DNA from: Russula earlei
Taxonomy: Eukaryota; Basidiomycota; Agaricomycetes; Russulales; Russulaceae
Assembly (NCBI GenBank): GCA_025769875.1
Contig: JAGFNK010000581.1
Location: 1-32,335, forward strand
DNA length: 32,335 nt
Direction of reading: 5' to 3'
Shown here: piece by piece, positions 11,058-20,941 of the stretch
How the letters are laid out: each line of letters opens with the position of its first letter
Numbering within the stretch: position 1 is the stretch's first letter
Notes under the pieces: generated by a model
Seen by the model: the letters and a program-made list of their open reading frames with translations, nothing else
What the model was told of the DNA's origin: nothing
Databases searched by the model: none
Program-made: the position numbers and the translations under genes

Positions 11058-11746
11058 TTCCCTTTGTCTCTTGGGTTACTTGATTTCTTTTTGACTCTGT
11101 CCTTGTCAGGACAGTTCCAGCTGATGTGCCCTGCCTTCTTGCAGATGAAGCATTTCCCTTCTGCTAGCAGTTTCTTCTTTTCCTCTGTCAGAGGAGGACA
11201 ATGCTTGGTCCTTGCTGCATCAGTGGATACCGAATCCACTTCCATAGCATTCGGGTCTCTTTGGTTTTGCCTTTTCCTGGCCTGTAGGGACTTCATGCGA
11301 TTCTCCCTAGTGGTCAATGATCCACCTCCAGATCCAATATTAGCTTTCATAAGCTGGTCTCTGGCCTGTTCCTCCCTGGCAGCATTAATCCATGCTCATA
11401 GGTCATTGATGGCATGTATGTCCCTGACTGGTCAATTGTAGATTCGTCGCACCAGCCAGGTGATCAGTCCAGCTTTATAGGCTTCGACTGCTCCTGGTGA
11501 ATTCTGGTCCCATCCTGCTTTACTGAGCAGAACAAGGAATTTGCCGGTGTAGTCATCCAGCAATGCTGCCTTAGACATGGACAATTGTTGTAGCTCCATG
11601 AAAGTGTCTTCAGGTTCTGTGGTGTCTTTGAATTCTCTGAAGAAGTCATCCACAAATTTGGTCCAAAAGAGCATGTCAGTTGGATCCAGCTGCACAGGTG
11701 CATAGGGAAATGACGGGTCCCCATTTCTTTTTGCTTCTACCAGGTT
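11058..11746 (-). pseudogene. gag of G2, central and zinc-knuckle part
   Basis: The frame enters in phase from the other side of the inserted unit. It holds the retrotransposon gag region (FWTKFVDDFFREFKDTTEPE, LLSKAGWDQNSPGAVEAYKA) and a CX2CX4HX4C zinc knuckle, CFICKKAGHISWNC, near 11120-11160. Two in-frame TGA codons (11434-11432 and 11398-11396) break it; the G1 copy shows the first was probably CGA. In family terms this would be the nucleocapsid and capsid protein that packages element RNA. Confidence 0.85.
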
Positions 11747-13072
11747 TGTCACAGATACTGGCTCTTCGGACCAGACCGGCAACCGGACAAGCCTACCCGG
11801 ACAGACCTCACGATTCCCGCATGCCTTCATGACTCACTTAGCCTCGCATGTACCACCACTGTCAAGACACGTACTGCTGATCACTAAGGACTCAGGAGCA
11901 GGTGGGCAAGGGTCGGAACAGATGGTACGCGGCAAAGGTGGCGTTGAACAAGAGGACGAGCCAAACGACGAGGAGGTACCAGATGGGGACTGGTAGGTGT
12001 TGCAAGAGACAGAGGCGAAGGCTGGAGGCCAGTGTAGCGAGGGGCTTTAAACAAGGCGGTCGTTAAAGAGTACCTTGGAGGCGAGGGGAATCTTTAGACT
12101 GAGCAGTCACAGGGGAGTACCCAGGAAGATGAGAGTATCACAAATGGACAGTCTGACGACTGCCATGCTTCATTGGGGCTTATATACAGTGTACAGGGTC
12201 GATTACAAAGAACTGGGACTATTCTAGACTCTTTGGTACCATCCAATAGGACTACAGAGGCATAAACTTGCTTGTGTCAAGTTTCAGGCTTACTGAGCGC
12301 ATTACTGATCATTGTGGAGCGATGACATCATTATGATGTCACTGTGGAGCGCTTAGTGAGTCTATGAGGTCACTGTGGAGTCGCTCAGTCAGCCATGATG
12401 TCATTGGAGCCTTGATGACGTCAGATGATTTATGCAACAGTTTCTAAGAGTTTGTGCCGCTGTTTCGGGTCCTTGGTGGCTGGGTGGCCATGTGGCTGCC
12501 ACGTGATGATTACCCGATTAGGAAACGGGTGCCTGGTCGTGTTATAGTGCCTTTGCAATAGCGATATCTTGTACCGCAGGAGGGATAGCCCAGAAAATGG
12601 AAGGGAGTTGGCAATGCAAAGTGAGAGAGGTCTCTCTTGAGTGAAATAGGACAATCTACGACCAGGACCTGGCCTTGGTTCATAACAACCACCTTCCAGC
12701 GTGTTCTACTTTCGATTGCCTCACCATCGCCTCACCATTACCTTGTGTCTACTATTTGATATAGGATACATTGTCTATATAAACCTGTCTGAAGAAGAGA
12801 ACAAGCCCTAAGCTTGTTCTCTTGTGAAATATCACTGGATTCAGCTTCCGGACTGTAGGCTTGCAGGGAATCAAGCAATCGTCGCAAAATCTCTTCCATC
12901 TCTCTAAGTCTTTGAATGCGAAGATATATTCATCATACTTCCTTTCCGCGGTACACATTAGCCTTCACTGTGTTGTCACCGAGATCCCCAAACCTCGTGA
13001 GAACTCATCGTCTCGCTCGACTCAGTGTGCACGTCTCGCGCGTGAAACGATTTGTCAGTGACACCGCCCCCA
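11747..13072 (-). repeat. Inserted LTR-like unit inside G2 gag (unit E)
   Basis: The unit interrupts gag between the codons for VTN and LVEAK. On the minus strand it begins TGGGGGCGGTGTCACTGAC and ends CTGTGACA, so it has TG...CA ends. The three bases GTT are present on both sides and only once in a continuous gag frame. Without the solo LTR nested in it (11860-12687 plus duplication) it is about 493 bp. No coding sequence is seen in it. The G-rich first nine bases resemble a polypurine tract, so the true LTR may start at TGTCAC (13063). Confidence 0.55.
11860..12687 (-). mobile_element. Solo LTR of family A (828 bp)
   Basis: This is the inverted copy of the LTRs at 24295-25680 and 28026-28857. 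On the minus strand it starts TGTTATGAACC and ends GTCTTGACA. Both flanks carry the exact 5-bp duplication ACCAC (11855-11859 and 12688-12692), which shows that it is a solo LTR left by recombination and not the promoter LTR of the adjacent gag. Confidence 0.92.
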
Positions 13073-14378
13073 GTTGGTGACAAGGTTCATTTGGTTGACC
13101 ACCCATTCATGCACTTTCTCTCCTTTGATGTAGGTGAGGGCTAAGGCTACTCATTTCATTGGAATAGTCATGGTTGGGTTGTCACTGTTAAACAGATTCC
13201 ATAGATTGAAATCCTGGACGAAGTACTTCGTCTTCTTCCTGTCTCCTTTGAAGACTTCAGGAGGGTCTCCTTTCAGAGATCCATTGCCTCCATGGGGGCC
13301 TGGTGCTGGCTGGGGTGCCAGGTTTGCTCCTGGTCCTACAGGAGGTGCTGCAGGTGGTCCTCTTCCTGGAGGACCTCCTCTGGGTGGGCCTCCTCCTGGT
13401 GCTGGTGGGCCTGCGGGTCCAAAGGGGACTCCTCCACCTCCAGGTGGTCCTCCTGCACCAGGTGGACCGCCTCCAGGGTTTACTACAATGGTAGGCCTGG
13501 TTCTTCCACCTGCTGTCTGGGTGGCAATGGTGGCTGTTTGTGTGGCTGCAATGGTAGCCATTTCAACTGATTCTTCTGGTTCTTCAATGATTGTTGGTTC
13601 AATGGGCGAGATGTGTACTGTCTGCTCCAGTCTTTCAGCCAGCTCCAATACTTCTGGTGCTTCTGCTTTTTGGTCTGTAGTCAAAGGGTCTGACTTCTCT
13701 GTTTCTCCACTTGATGACTTTTGTATCAATGGAGCTGGGTCATCTACTACTGGGCTTCTGGGTTCCCAATGAGTAGTATAAGGATCTGTCTTGGTTCCTA
13801 GACCTAGAACCTTATATTTGTCAATGTCTTTGTCCTCTCCTGCATAGGGACATCCTTTGTGGTAATCAACAAAGTACCACAGATCGTTGATGTATTCACA
13901 AGGAAGGTAGCTTCCTTTGTATTGGACCTCATATCTGTTATGTCCTTCCTGGTCTGCCCAACACCAGATGGCAGTCCCTTTGATTCCTGAGGGTAGATCA
14001 TCCCTTTCTCTAGCTTTGAACCAGCCAAATTTGGTTCCTTGCTTCGATTTCTGGTTGAACTTTACACATATGCTATGTTCACCTTCAATCTCCAGTTTGA
14101 CTGCTTGCCACTGCCTTTCCAAGGGAGTCAGGACTTGTGTGCCCGCTTACCACTGTCTATGCCAATGACAGTAGGGGTCTTTACAGAAGTATGCATGTGT
14201 CCAACCGTGCTGCTCGTCGAGAGTCACATAGTACACCTTCTTCTTGTTGTGAAGAGGTCTGTATAGGTTCTCTCCCTTGACTACTTCAGCATAGGTTGCT
14301 GACTGTATGATGACTAGATCCTAGTCCTAAGGCTTCCTGCCTTTTTCTGGTTCGCTTTCACAGTGATGTCTGTGATAG
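13073..14378 (-). pseudogene. gag of G2, N-terminal part
   Basis: The frame is open from just inside the primer-binding site and continues to the insertion at 13072. It includes LDEQHGWTHAYFCKDPYCHW, a WYFVDYHKGCPYAG segment, a long Pro/Gly linker (13290-13500), and a capsid-like start DPPEVFKGDRKKTKYFVQDF. Premature stops occur at two TAG codons near 14325, a TAA near 14148 and a TGA near 13150. At the shared G1/G2 sites the stop pattern is CGA to TGA or CAG to TAG. No ATG is seen at the expected start; it may be mutated. Confidence 0.75.
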
Positions 14379-14390
14379 AAGCTCAACTTA
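14379..14390 (-). promoter_or_regulatory. Primer-binding site of G2, self-priming type
   Basis: The 12 nt directly after the LTR on the minus strand read TAAGTTGAGCTT. They are the exact reverse complement of AAGCTCAACTTA inside the LTR (minus strand 14596-14585), which lies where transcription should start. They do not match the usual TGG-type tRNA primer sites. This is the arrangement known from Tf1/sushi elements, where the mRNA 5' end primes minus-strand DNA. Confidence 0.8.
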
Positions 14391-15009
14391 TGTTAAGGCT
14401 CCAAAGTGCCTTAAATAAGATCAATGGTTGCGTCTATAAACACATCCTACCAATGTAGATATGCTTGAGTCAAGCAAGCAATACTTGTGGAGGGGAAGGA
14501 GTGTTAGATCCTTCTGGAGTATGGCAATAAGATGAGAGGGGCTCTGCAGACAGGGTAGGAGTCAACTGTTTGGGATTGGCAAACTAAGTTGAGCTTAAGG
14601 CTCAACTGCTACAACTGGGGGCTTTATATAGCCCTACAGGGATAAGGTTCGTGCTGCTGTAGTACTGGTCGGTGCTATAGAAGCAAAAGGCAGCTCATAG
14701 AAGCGAGGTTGCTTCTATGTGAACGATCTTGGTGCTGGAAGCATTAAGTGCTTCCCTAGTAGCAATCTTGGTGTCATAAGTACTTTCCTAATGTGGAAGC
14801 GACATACATGGCAGTAAAGGAACATCTGGGACAGAAGCAATGCTACTCATTGCTTCTTCAATACATCCTAAGGAAGATATGATCAACACGTTCCGAATGC
14901 AATATCAACTAACATAAACGATCAAGATCTGACGCACATATGATGCAAAAGGTGCAGTCCATAGTTCAGGTGTTCCGGCATCTTCCGGACCCCAAACCAC
15001 TCGGTAACA
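14391..15009 (-). mobile_element. LTR of family G shared by two internal regions (619 bp)
   Basis: On the minus strand it begins TGTTACCGAG and ends CCTTAACA. A near-identical copy is the solo LTR at 22610-23197. The flanks here differ (ACTTA on one side, TTACC on the other), so this is not a solo insertion. To its right is a polypurine tract and the 3' end of G1 pol; to its left a primer-binding site and G2 gag. It therefore serves as 3' LTR of one copy and 5' LTR of the next. Confidence 0.88.
14585..14630 (-). promoter_or_regulatory. TATA box and expected transcript start in the G LTR
   Basis: TATATAAA (minus strand 14630-14623) lies 34 nt upstream of AAGCTCAACTTA (14596-14585). That sequence is the complement of the primer-binding site, so the RNA is expected to start at or near 14596. 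The start is inferred from spacing and complementarity. Confidence 0.65.
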
Positions 15010-15022
15010 TTACCCCTCCTTC
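15010..15022 (-). other. Polypurine tract of G1
   Basis: On the minus strand GAAGGAGGGGTAA lies directly before the LTR start TGTTACC. This is the position of the plus-strand primer of an LTR element and marks the LTR at 14391-15009 as the 3' LTR of G1. Confidence 0.75.
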
Positions 15023-15050
15023 AGATTGGTGGTCCCACACACCAACAATT

Positions 15051-15533
15051 CTAAAATTGAGTGGTGGGGTCAACACCATCATCATCAAGAGGAGGAGGTG
15101 ATGCAGTGAAGGTGTATCGGCCTTCTTCTGCTGCCTCATAGGCAGCCAATGCTGAGGCCACTATTGCCTCTGACTCCTCAGCAATGGCTGAAGGAGACAT
15201 GAGCTGTGGGAGTCTGTCAGAGTCCCTAGGTAACCTCCTGACTGGAGGTGTGTTGGAGCGGAGAGGGGTCATAGTGAAAGGTTCTTGAAAGGTCCTGGAT
15301 CCTTCTCCTTTCGCTACCTGCAGGATGCATGGGTTAGCAATGTCCTCCCTCTCCTGGTCGGACTTCCTCTTCCTGCTTGGGTGTGCCAGTTCCCATCCCT
15401 GGTGGAAAGGGCACGATCTGGTGGGTGCGTAGGAACAATGATAGGGAGGTACCAGGCAATGTGAGGCAGTGTCTGCTGCCAATTGGTCGTGGCAATACTG
15501 GTGGGGCAGTGGACAGTACTTATTGAAGTGTCC
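15051..15533 (-). pseudogene. G1 pol extension, C-terminal piece after the Tc1-like insertion
   Basis: The frame continues directly from 18663 when the DNA transposon and one TA copy are removed. The junction rebuilds a knuckle-like motif, KYCGEVGHFNKYC. The rest is Pro/Ser-rich with a basic stretch (HPSRKRKSDQEREDIAN) and an acidic Ala-rich helix (AIAEESEAIVASALAAYEAA), ending at TAG 15053-15051, about 30 nt before the polypurine tract. The function is unknown. Confidence 0.7.
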
Positions 15534-15535
15534 TA

Positions 15536-15563
15536 CAGTTGTGGACAAGCGAAGTTGACAAAT
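15536..15563 (+). repeat. Left terminal inverted repeat of the Tc1-like element
   Basis: The 28 bp match the inverted right end at 24 positions. All four differences are transitions, two of them at CpG-type sites. Confidence 0.85.
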
Positions 15564-15700
15564 GGGATTGCAGCAGATTGGTGGGGATTGGCCTTCTAAG
15601 TTTTGTGGGAATGAACTCAGAAAGTCGAAAAAGCGTCAAAAAACACATCTCCAGTATTTTTCCAATGCTTTTTTGGGACCCACCAAATTTTTGGCTCATT

Positions 15701-18335
15701 TCAAAAACTATTTTTGGGGTCAAGGACAGATTCCAGATGCATCATCGCAACATGGGACACAGCACAGTGACCCTTCTGCTTTTGAACAGCCCATGCAGCT
15801 GCTTTTCCTGTCAATCTGGCCCTGTATGCACTCATGAATCTCCAGGTACAGTTGATGAACTGTTGTAAGACATCAGTTGGACAGGTGTCCAGTCTCAATG
15901 GTGGCTTTCTTAGCATCATTGAAGCTCTTTTTGGGAAGCTTGTGGTACCTGTATTTCACCCAACCCCAGTACTATTGTATGCAAAGTTAGAAGGAAAGAA
16001 TCAAACATTACAATAATTACTCACCATTTCAATGGGATTTAATTCACAATGGAACTTGGGTAAAAAGATGCATTTGTGTCCGGCATCCTTGATTACCACC
16101 TCAATCATTGAAATCTGGTTCTTGAAGTCATCCTGTTGGCTTAAGAGTCGAGCCATGCAGCAATCAGTATTTTCGAGTGGACAGACAGGAGCACACTTTG
16201 CATGGAGCCCATGGACCTGAAAACCACGTTCTCAGAGGGTTTGCTCAAGTCCCTTTTGCTGACCATCTTTGGTTGTCATCTTCTGAGGTTTTCCACACAG
16301 TTTGACAGTTGCATTTGTCATTGGGATAATCGTGTCCCGTTGTTGACACTGCTTTCCACCATTGCTCTTGTTCATCTCGAAAGCTTTCAGGGCATCAGGT
16401 GGAAGAGAAGCATGTGCTGATGATTGATCAAAGATGAAGAGTGCCTGACAGTTTGGATGCGCTTGCTCGAAAACCGGAATTGCTTGCTCTTTGACTTGTT
16501 GAATGAGCTGTTCACAATCCCACCAAGGGTCCCCATTAGATCCTGGATATATTATCTTCTGAGCCTCGTGAATGACTTTCCCATCTGCGTCCTTCACCAC
16601 TAACCGCCCATTCTGCTCATTGATGAAGTCTGAGATGTGGATAATCCGACCCTTTGATTTCTTCATCAAAATCTGCTGCCCTTGTCCAAGCCTGCCACCC
16701 ACAACAGTAAGAAATGATGATAATAAGGCCCTGGACTAACAAATGCACCAAGCTGAGGTCCTCACATCCCACTGGTGAATGCAGCTCTCGTCTTGCCACT
16801 GAGGCATCAACACTTGTTCGCCTGGTAACAACTCAGGCTCCACTTGTTCAAGCTCTGGACCTTCAAAACGAACCATCCTCTGCTTGAATTCTTGCATCTT
16901 TGGAAGGAACTCCTCCTCGCAATACTTAACAACATCCTTGCGCTCGTGCCCATCCATATAAACACCTTTCCGAATTGTAGTCTGGGTCCATCCAAGTTTT
17001 ACAAGCCACCAACGTCTGGTTTGCTCACAGAGAGGTTGCTTTAGAGAGATATTGACTGAGGGGAGGATTGTTTCATTGAGAGCGTGAGCAAATAGGATTG
17101 GAGTGACAGAGCCAATATGTTGCTCTGTGAGCCATGTGCATGAAGCAGTTTGAACAACCTCATCCTTGAGTAATGACCTTGCATTCTTGCTTCCACCGTG
17201 GTGCTCAATGGGAAGCTGTTCAAAAATTTCGTAATGGCGTGCAAGAGCCCGAATATGTCATGCAAAGTGGGGACTTGGTTATTGAGCATCATGCCATTGA
17301 TTTGCAATCTCAAGGCTGGCCAGAATGCGCTTGTACCCTTTGACCATCAAGTTTGCAAAGAGGTGGAGGATCATCAGCTGGTGTACTTTACTCAAAGGTA
17401 AAGCATGACATTTGTACTTTGCTGTGAGATCTGTTTTGAGCTGATCCCGCAACTCCTTCCATCCACGGATTTCACCTTTCACCTGGATTCTCTCTCAAAG
17501 TTCTTCTTCCCATGGCTCCTCATCGTCTTTGTAGCAAACACTACTGTCTCCCTCAGGTTCCCCTTCACTTTGGCTGGACTCCTTGTCTGCTCGAGTCCGC
17601 TTTTGATGTATTGGCAACTGTGGCTCATTGTTGAAAGTGAGGGGAGGTGGGGTGGTAGTTTCTTGGTGAATAATGGCTGGATGCTCAACCTGGGTATCCA
17701 AAAAGGGGGGAGTAACATATTTGGAGCTCAGAGGCTCAGAATGGGATGCCGGGATGCCTTGTTTTGTGTATAGATGCTGATAAAGCCATTGAGCTTTCCT
17801 TGGGTTTGTGTTGTTTTGCGATACCGCTCCTGTGTGCACTTTGACTTGCTGGCAACATCTGGTCCTTTTGCATACGTCTTTGGTCGGGCTTTCCAAGATA
17901 TCAGCTGATTTTCAATGGGAAAGTGCAATATTGGTATGTACTCTTCTTTTCCTGCTCCTGTTTCTTCCTTTTAGCACTCAGCTTTGCCGGTATCCAGTCT
18001 TCGTCACGAGGATCATCACCAAGCCTGGCTGCCATTAAAATCAGCCTTGCCTGAAGGCCAGGTGTTGCACGACCCAGGTCTATATCCCACTCATTGTTCC
18101 ATTCGGACCATTCCTCTATGTCATTGTTGTGTGTTTCATTGTCAGAAAGCTCCTTTTCAAAGTCAACCTTTAGACTGTCATGGTATGTCCCAGAATTCCA
18201 TTCGCACTCCTCATTGGATTCTGCTGAAGTATTGAGTGGATTGGACTCTTTGTTTGCAGTGACATTTGTGGTTGGATTTTGGTTGTGCAGGCCCGAGATG
18301 TTGCGCTGGTACTTTGGCTGGTGACCACCAGGCAT
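15701..18335 (-). pseudogene. DDE transposase of the Tc1/IS630-like element, decayed
   Basis: The order matches a large basidiomycete transposase family. The N-terminal region has DDPRDEDWIPAKLSAKRKKQ and, after a 59-nt intron near 17942, KTYAKGPDVASKSK. An HTH-bearing region follows (KVHQLMILHLFANLMVKGYK). The catalytic region has the first Asp in QWQDESCIH (about 16780), the second in ALFIFDQSSAHASLPPDA (about 16420) and the Glu in FHCELNPIEM (about 16035). A clean 53-bp intron (16024-15972, GTGAGT to AATAG) separates NPIEM from YWGWVKYRY. The C-terminus has NCTWRFMSAYRARLTGKAAA. It is broken by a TGA near 17492 (CGA context), a frameshift near 17780-17790 and another near 15887, so it cannot make active protein as it stands. 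Confidence 0.85.
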
Positions 18336-18632
18336 TGGTGATGTGTATTATCCCCAATATTTCAATTAATTTTTAGTATGATTTCTGTGGTGGTGCCACC
18401 TAAACTTTTGATGGTGGCAGGCAGGGCACAACAAAAGGAGTTGATTAACGCTTTTTCTGTGATTTTTGTGATTTTTTTGGTATCCCCGCCAAAAATTTGA
18501 CCTCAGAAAATAAAAGTTCTTCCTCAGGGAAATTCGCTTGTTGAATCTTGTTCTAATTGTTCTTGATCTAATGTTTTTACACTAAACTACCATAACCGGT
18601 ACCCTGTGGTGCCCAGAAAAGTCGGCTCCTAA

Positions 18633-18660
18633 ATTTGTTGACTTTGCTTGTCCGCAACTG
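18633..18660 (-). repeat. Right terminal inverted repeat of the Tc1-like element
   Basis: This is the inverted partner of 15536-15563, with the TA target duplication immediately outside at 18661-18662. Confidence 0.85.
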
Positions 18661-18662
18661 TA

Positions 18663-20043
18663 CCTCGCCACAATACTTGCGTTGGTTCCTCTTCCTCCTC
18701 CCTTCTATCATGTTCAGTTGCTGAGGCTCGGGAATGAACTCAGCTGTTGCAATAGATGCTTCTCCACTGCTGCTATAGGAGTGGTAGTAGATGGAGCTCT
18801 GGGGGGAAGGGTTTGGTGACGCTTCCAATCCTGCCCCTCCTCAAAGGCGCATACTGGACATGGTTTGGAGGACGTCAATCTCCTCCTCTGAATACCCTTG
18901 CACTGTTGTAGGTGCAGGGCTGGCTGGTACTGGTTCTGGGGTAGAGGTATCATACCCCTGAGCAATGTCTGCCAAAGGCAGCTGAGGGACAAAGACAGGT
19001 AAAGGGGGAATGGGCTGCCCATCCCAGTAGTTGGTGAGGAGTTCTTCAGCCCAGATACCTGGAGGGGTTTCTCCCTGGCTACAGCCTGCTTCAATGAACT
19101 CCCAGCAACATGAGCATACTTTGGCTGCTGCCATTCTCTCCTTGGCTTCAGCCCTGCCTCTCTCTACTCCTCGCTTCTCAGCTAGGTATTTGCTGAGCTT
19201 GTAGCGCAGCTGCTTCTCCTCTTCTTCGAGCACCTTATAGTTAGCTTCCAACATTTCTTGTTGGGTGTAGAGGTGGTCTAGGTGGTAAAGCTCTGCCTGC
19301 AGCCCATAGTTGCCTAGCAGGTAGAGGGTCTGTCTCCAGTGCCCTTCGAACTGCCTCTCTGTGTCAAAGCAGTCTAAATCGTGTTCATCTTGGCCATAGT
19401 TATAGAGGTTGTAACAAGGGGTGGCCTGGAGGATCTTGCCATAGTCTGCATGGCCTTCTCCATTCTTCCCCCTCACTCTCAGTTCTCCCAAGGCAACATC
19501 ATAAGCCACATACCTGGCTGGTTTGTTGCCCCAAGTCATACCATCAGGGATGTCAATCCCTGTGTGGTGTCTGTCAGCATCCCATCATACCCAAGGCTCT
19601 CCAGGGTGGGCAACCTGGTCAAGAGTGCTGGTAGGGGATGTCACATCCCAGTCCCCAGGCTGAGCGTCAACTTGGTCAGCAGGGGGTCCAAATTCGAGGG
19701 GACACATGTCCACTTCTCCTTCTCCAGTGTTATGTTCATCCATTCCTTGGAAGAAGGTGAGGAGGGAGGCATCAGGAGTGGTGATTTCAAGTGGCCCCTC
19801 TGCACCAGAGAGGTTGGATTGGGGAACAATTTCATTAGTGGGAGTTTGGGACATTTGTGAGCAATGATATGGGGATGAGGAAGTAGAGGGCATCTTTCGC
19901 TGGACTTTTATAACCCGTATGGCAGCAGGGTTCTTTCTGTGGTATTCCTCTATTAGTCTAGATGCTTTGATGTTCTCTACTGGCTCCCAAGAGTCATGGG
20001 CTTTGGAGTATCCTTCCCACTGGACTTGATACTCCAGTTGTTT
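18663..20043 (-). pseudogene. G1 chromodomain and long C-terminal extension of pol
   Basis: The frame enters from 20942 across a solo LTR. The chromodomain is LEYQVQWEGYSKAHDSWEPV with NIKASRLIEEYHRKNP, which in this family targets integration by reading histone marks. Beyond it the frame runs on about 420 codons to the Tc1-like element, and another 160 after it. It is broken only by TGA near 19587 and TGA near 18838, both in positions where CGA would keep it open. The extension holds a WGNKPARYVAYDVALGELRV block, a charged coiled coil (EANYKVLEEEEKQLRYKLSK), a Cys-containing VCSCCWEFIEAG, a Pro-rich stretch and a basic EGRRKRNQRKYCGEV. Most chromoviruses end soon after the chromodomain. Confidence 0.78.
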
Positions 20044-20941
20044 TGTCACGGTAACTAGCCGTGTCAGTTCACAAGCAGAAAGCAAGTCGATGATAGAGAG
20101 GTGTTCAAGAAATGGGCTGGTTCCCATGTATAATGAGTAAGGATCCCTGCAGCGGTCGAAGTGTTTTATGCTAAACAGGTTATGGCCAATAGACCCTTCC
20201 TAGTACGACTCAGTCCATTGAGAAGCTAGGGTAAGTTTGTAATGGGATAGACTAGGGCTGGTTCCACTAGCTATATGCGTTCAAGTCTGTCGGGACCTTG
20301 AACAACGCAGAGAGAGTAGAGGAAGGTAGGTCTTAAAGGAGGAGAGCTCTTCTCAGGAGAGTGAAGAGAGACTCTTAGGGAAGGAAGGGAAAGGCGAAGA
20401 GTAGATGGTGGATGGTGTGTTGAGAGTTGATGAAATGGAGAGGTGGTTGTGAGTTAAGTTTGTGAGAGTGAAGTGGGTTGCAGGCGAATATGTTTGGACA
20501 AGAGTAGGTTGGATTCTACAAGAGACCAAGCTTAGGGCTTTGGTCACAAAGTACTGAGCTTATATATACAGGAGAAGCGCAGCAATAGCTGCGCTTTGAC
20601 TGTGCTACTAGTATAGTAGGAGTCATAATAAGTAGGAGTCATAATAAGTAGGAGTCATAGGAATGAGGCCACGAATGAGTCAGAACCAAGTAACTGTGCT
20701 GCACAGTAGGTGCGCAGCATTGCACAGTCAAAACTAAGAAGTGAACATAAATGGAAAGAGAACCAAACAAAGGGAAAGTAACAGCAATCCAGTGTTACCT
20801 GGACGTGTATGGATCACATGATAATACAGAAAGGATCACAAGACGTAAGAGATCACAAGACCAGTAGGTAAAGGGACGTACGCAAGCAAGCAGTCCATAG
20901 CAAAAGGTAAGAAGTAAACGTAAAAGGAAAATGGTGTAACA
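20044..20941 (-). mobile_element. Solo LTR (898 bp), family C
   Basis: On the plus strand it begins TGTCACGGTAAC and ends GGTGTAACA, with the exact 5-bp duplication TGTTT at 20039-20043 and 20942-20946. Removal joins GRRKQLEYQVQ, restoring the start of the G1 chromodomain in frame. The orientation is uncertain; minus is chosen because TGTTACAC...CGTGACA matches the style of the other LTRs. It contains a short direct repeat, AGTAGGAGTCATAATA, near 20623-20655. Confidence 0.9.

Larger units (their letters stand above)
11058..14390 (-). mobile_element. G2: 5' part of a Ty3/gypsy chromovirus (gag region only)
   Basis: This is the internal region of a second copy of the G element, read leftwards from the LTR at 14391-15009. 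It starts with a primer-binding site, carries gag in two pieces split by an inserted unit (11747-13072), and is cut off at 11058 inside gag after the zinc knuckle. The gag overlap with copy G1 (27275-28025) is nearly identical in protein, so both are one family. The pol half is missing. Confidence 0.85.
15536..18660 (-). mobile_element. Tc1/IS630-like DNA transposon, 3,125 bp
   Basis: Both ends carry inverted repeats beginning CAGTTGYGGACAAGC. TA is duplicated at 15534-15535 and 18661-18662, as in Tc1/mariner-type insertion. The body encodes a decayed DDE transposase on the minus strand. Excision restores the pol frame of G1, so the insertion is later than G1. Confidence 0.9.

Noticed and set aside
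11860..12687. Possible 5' LTR of the adjacent G2 gag
   Set aside because: An exact ACCAC duplication on both sides shows an independent solo LTR; the gag frame also continues beyond it to the right, and the real 5' LTR is at 14391-15009.
13134..13772. 212-codon plus-strand Pro/Gly-rich frame
   Set aside because: It is the antisense of the Pro/Gly linker of gag; the minus strand carries the recognisable gag sequence.
20353..20547. Ser/Thr/Pro-rich minus-strand frame
   Set aside because: It lies inside a solo LTR proved by its TGTTT duplication, so it is not a gene.
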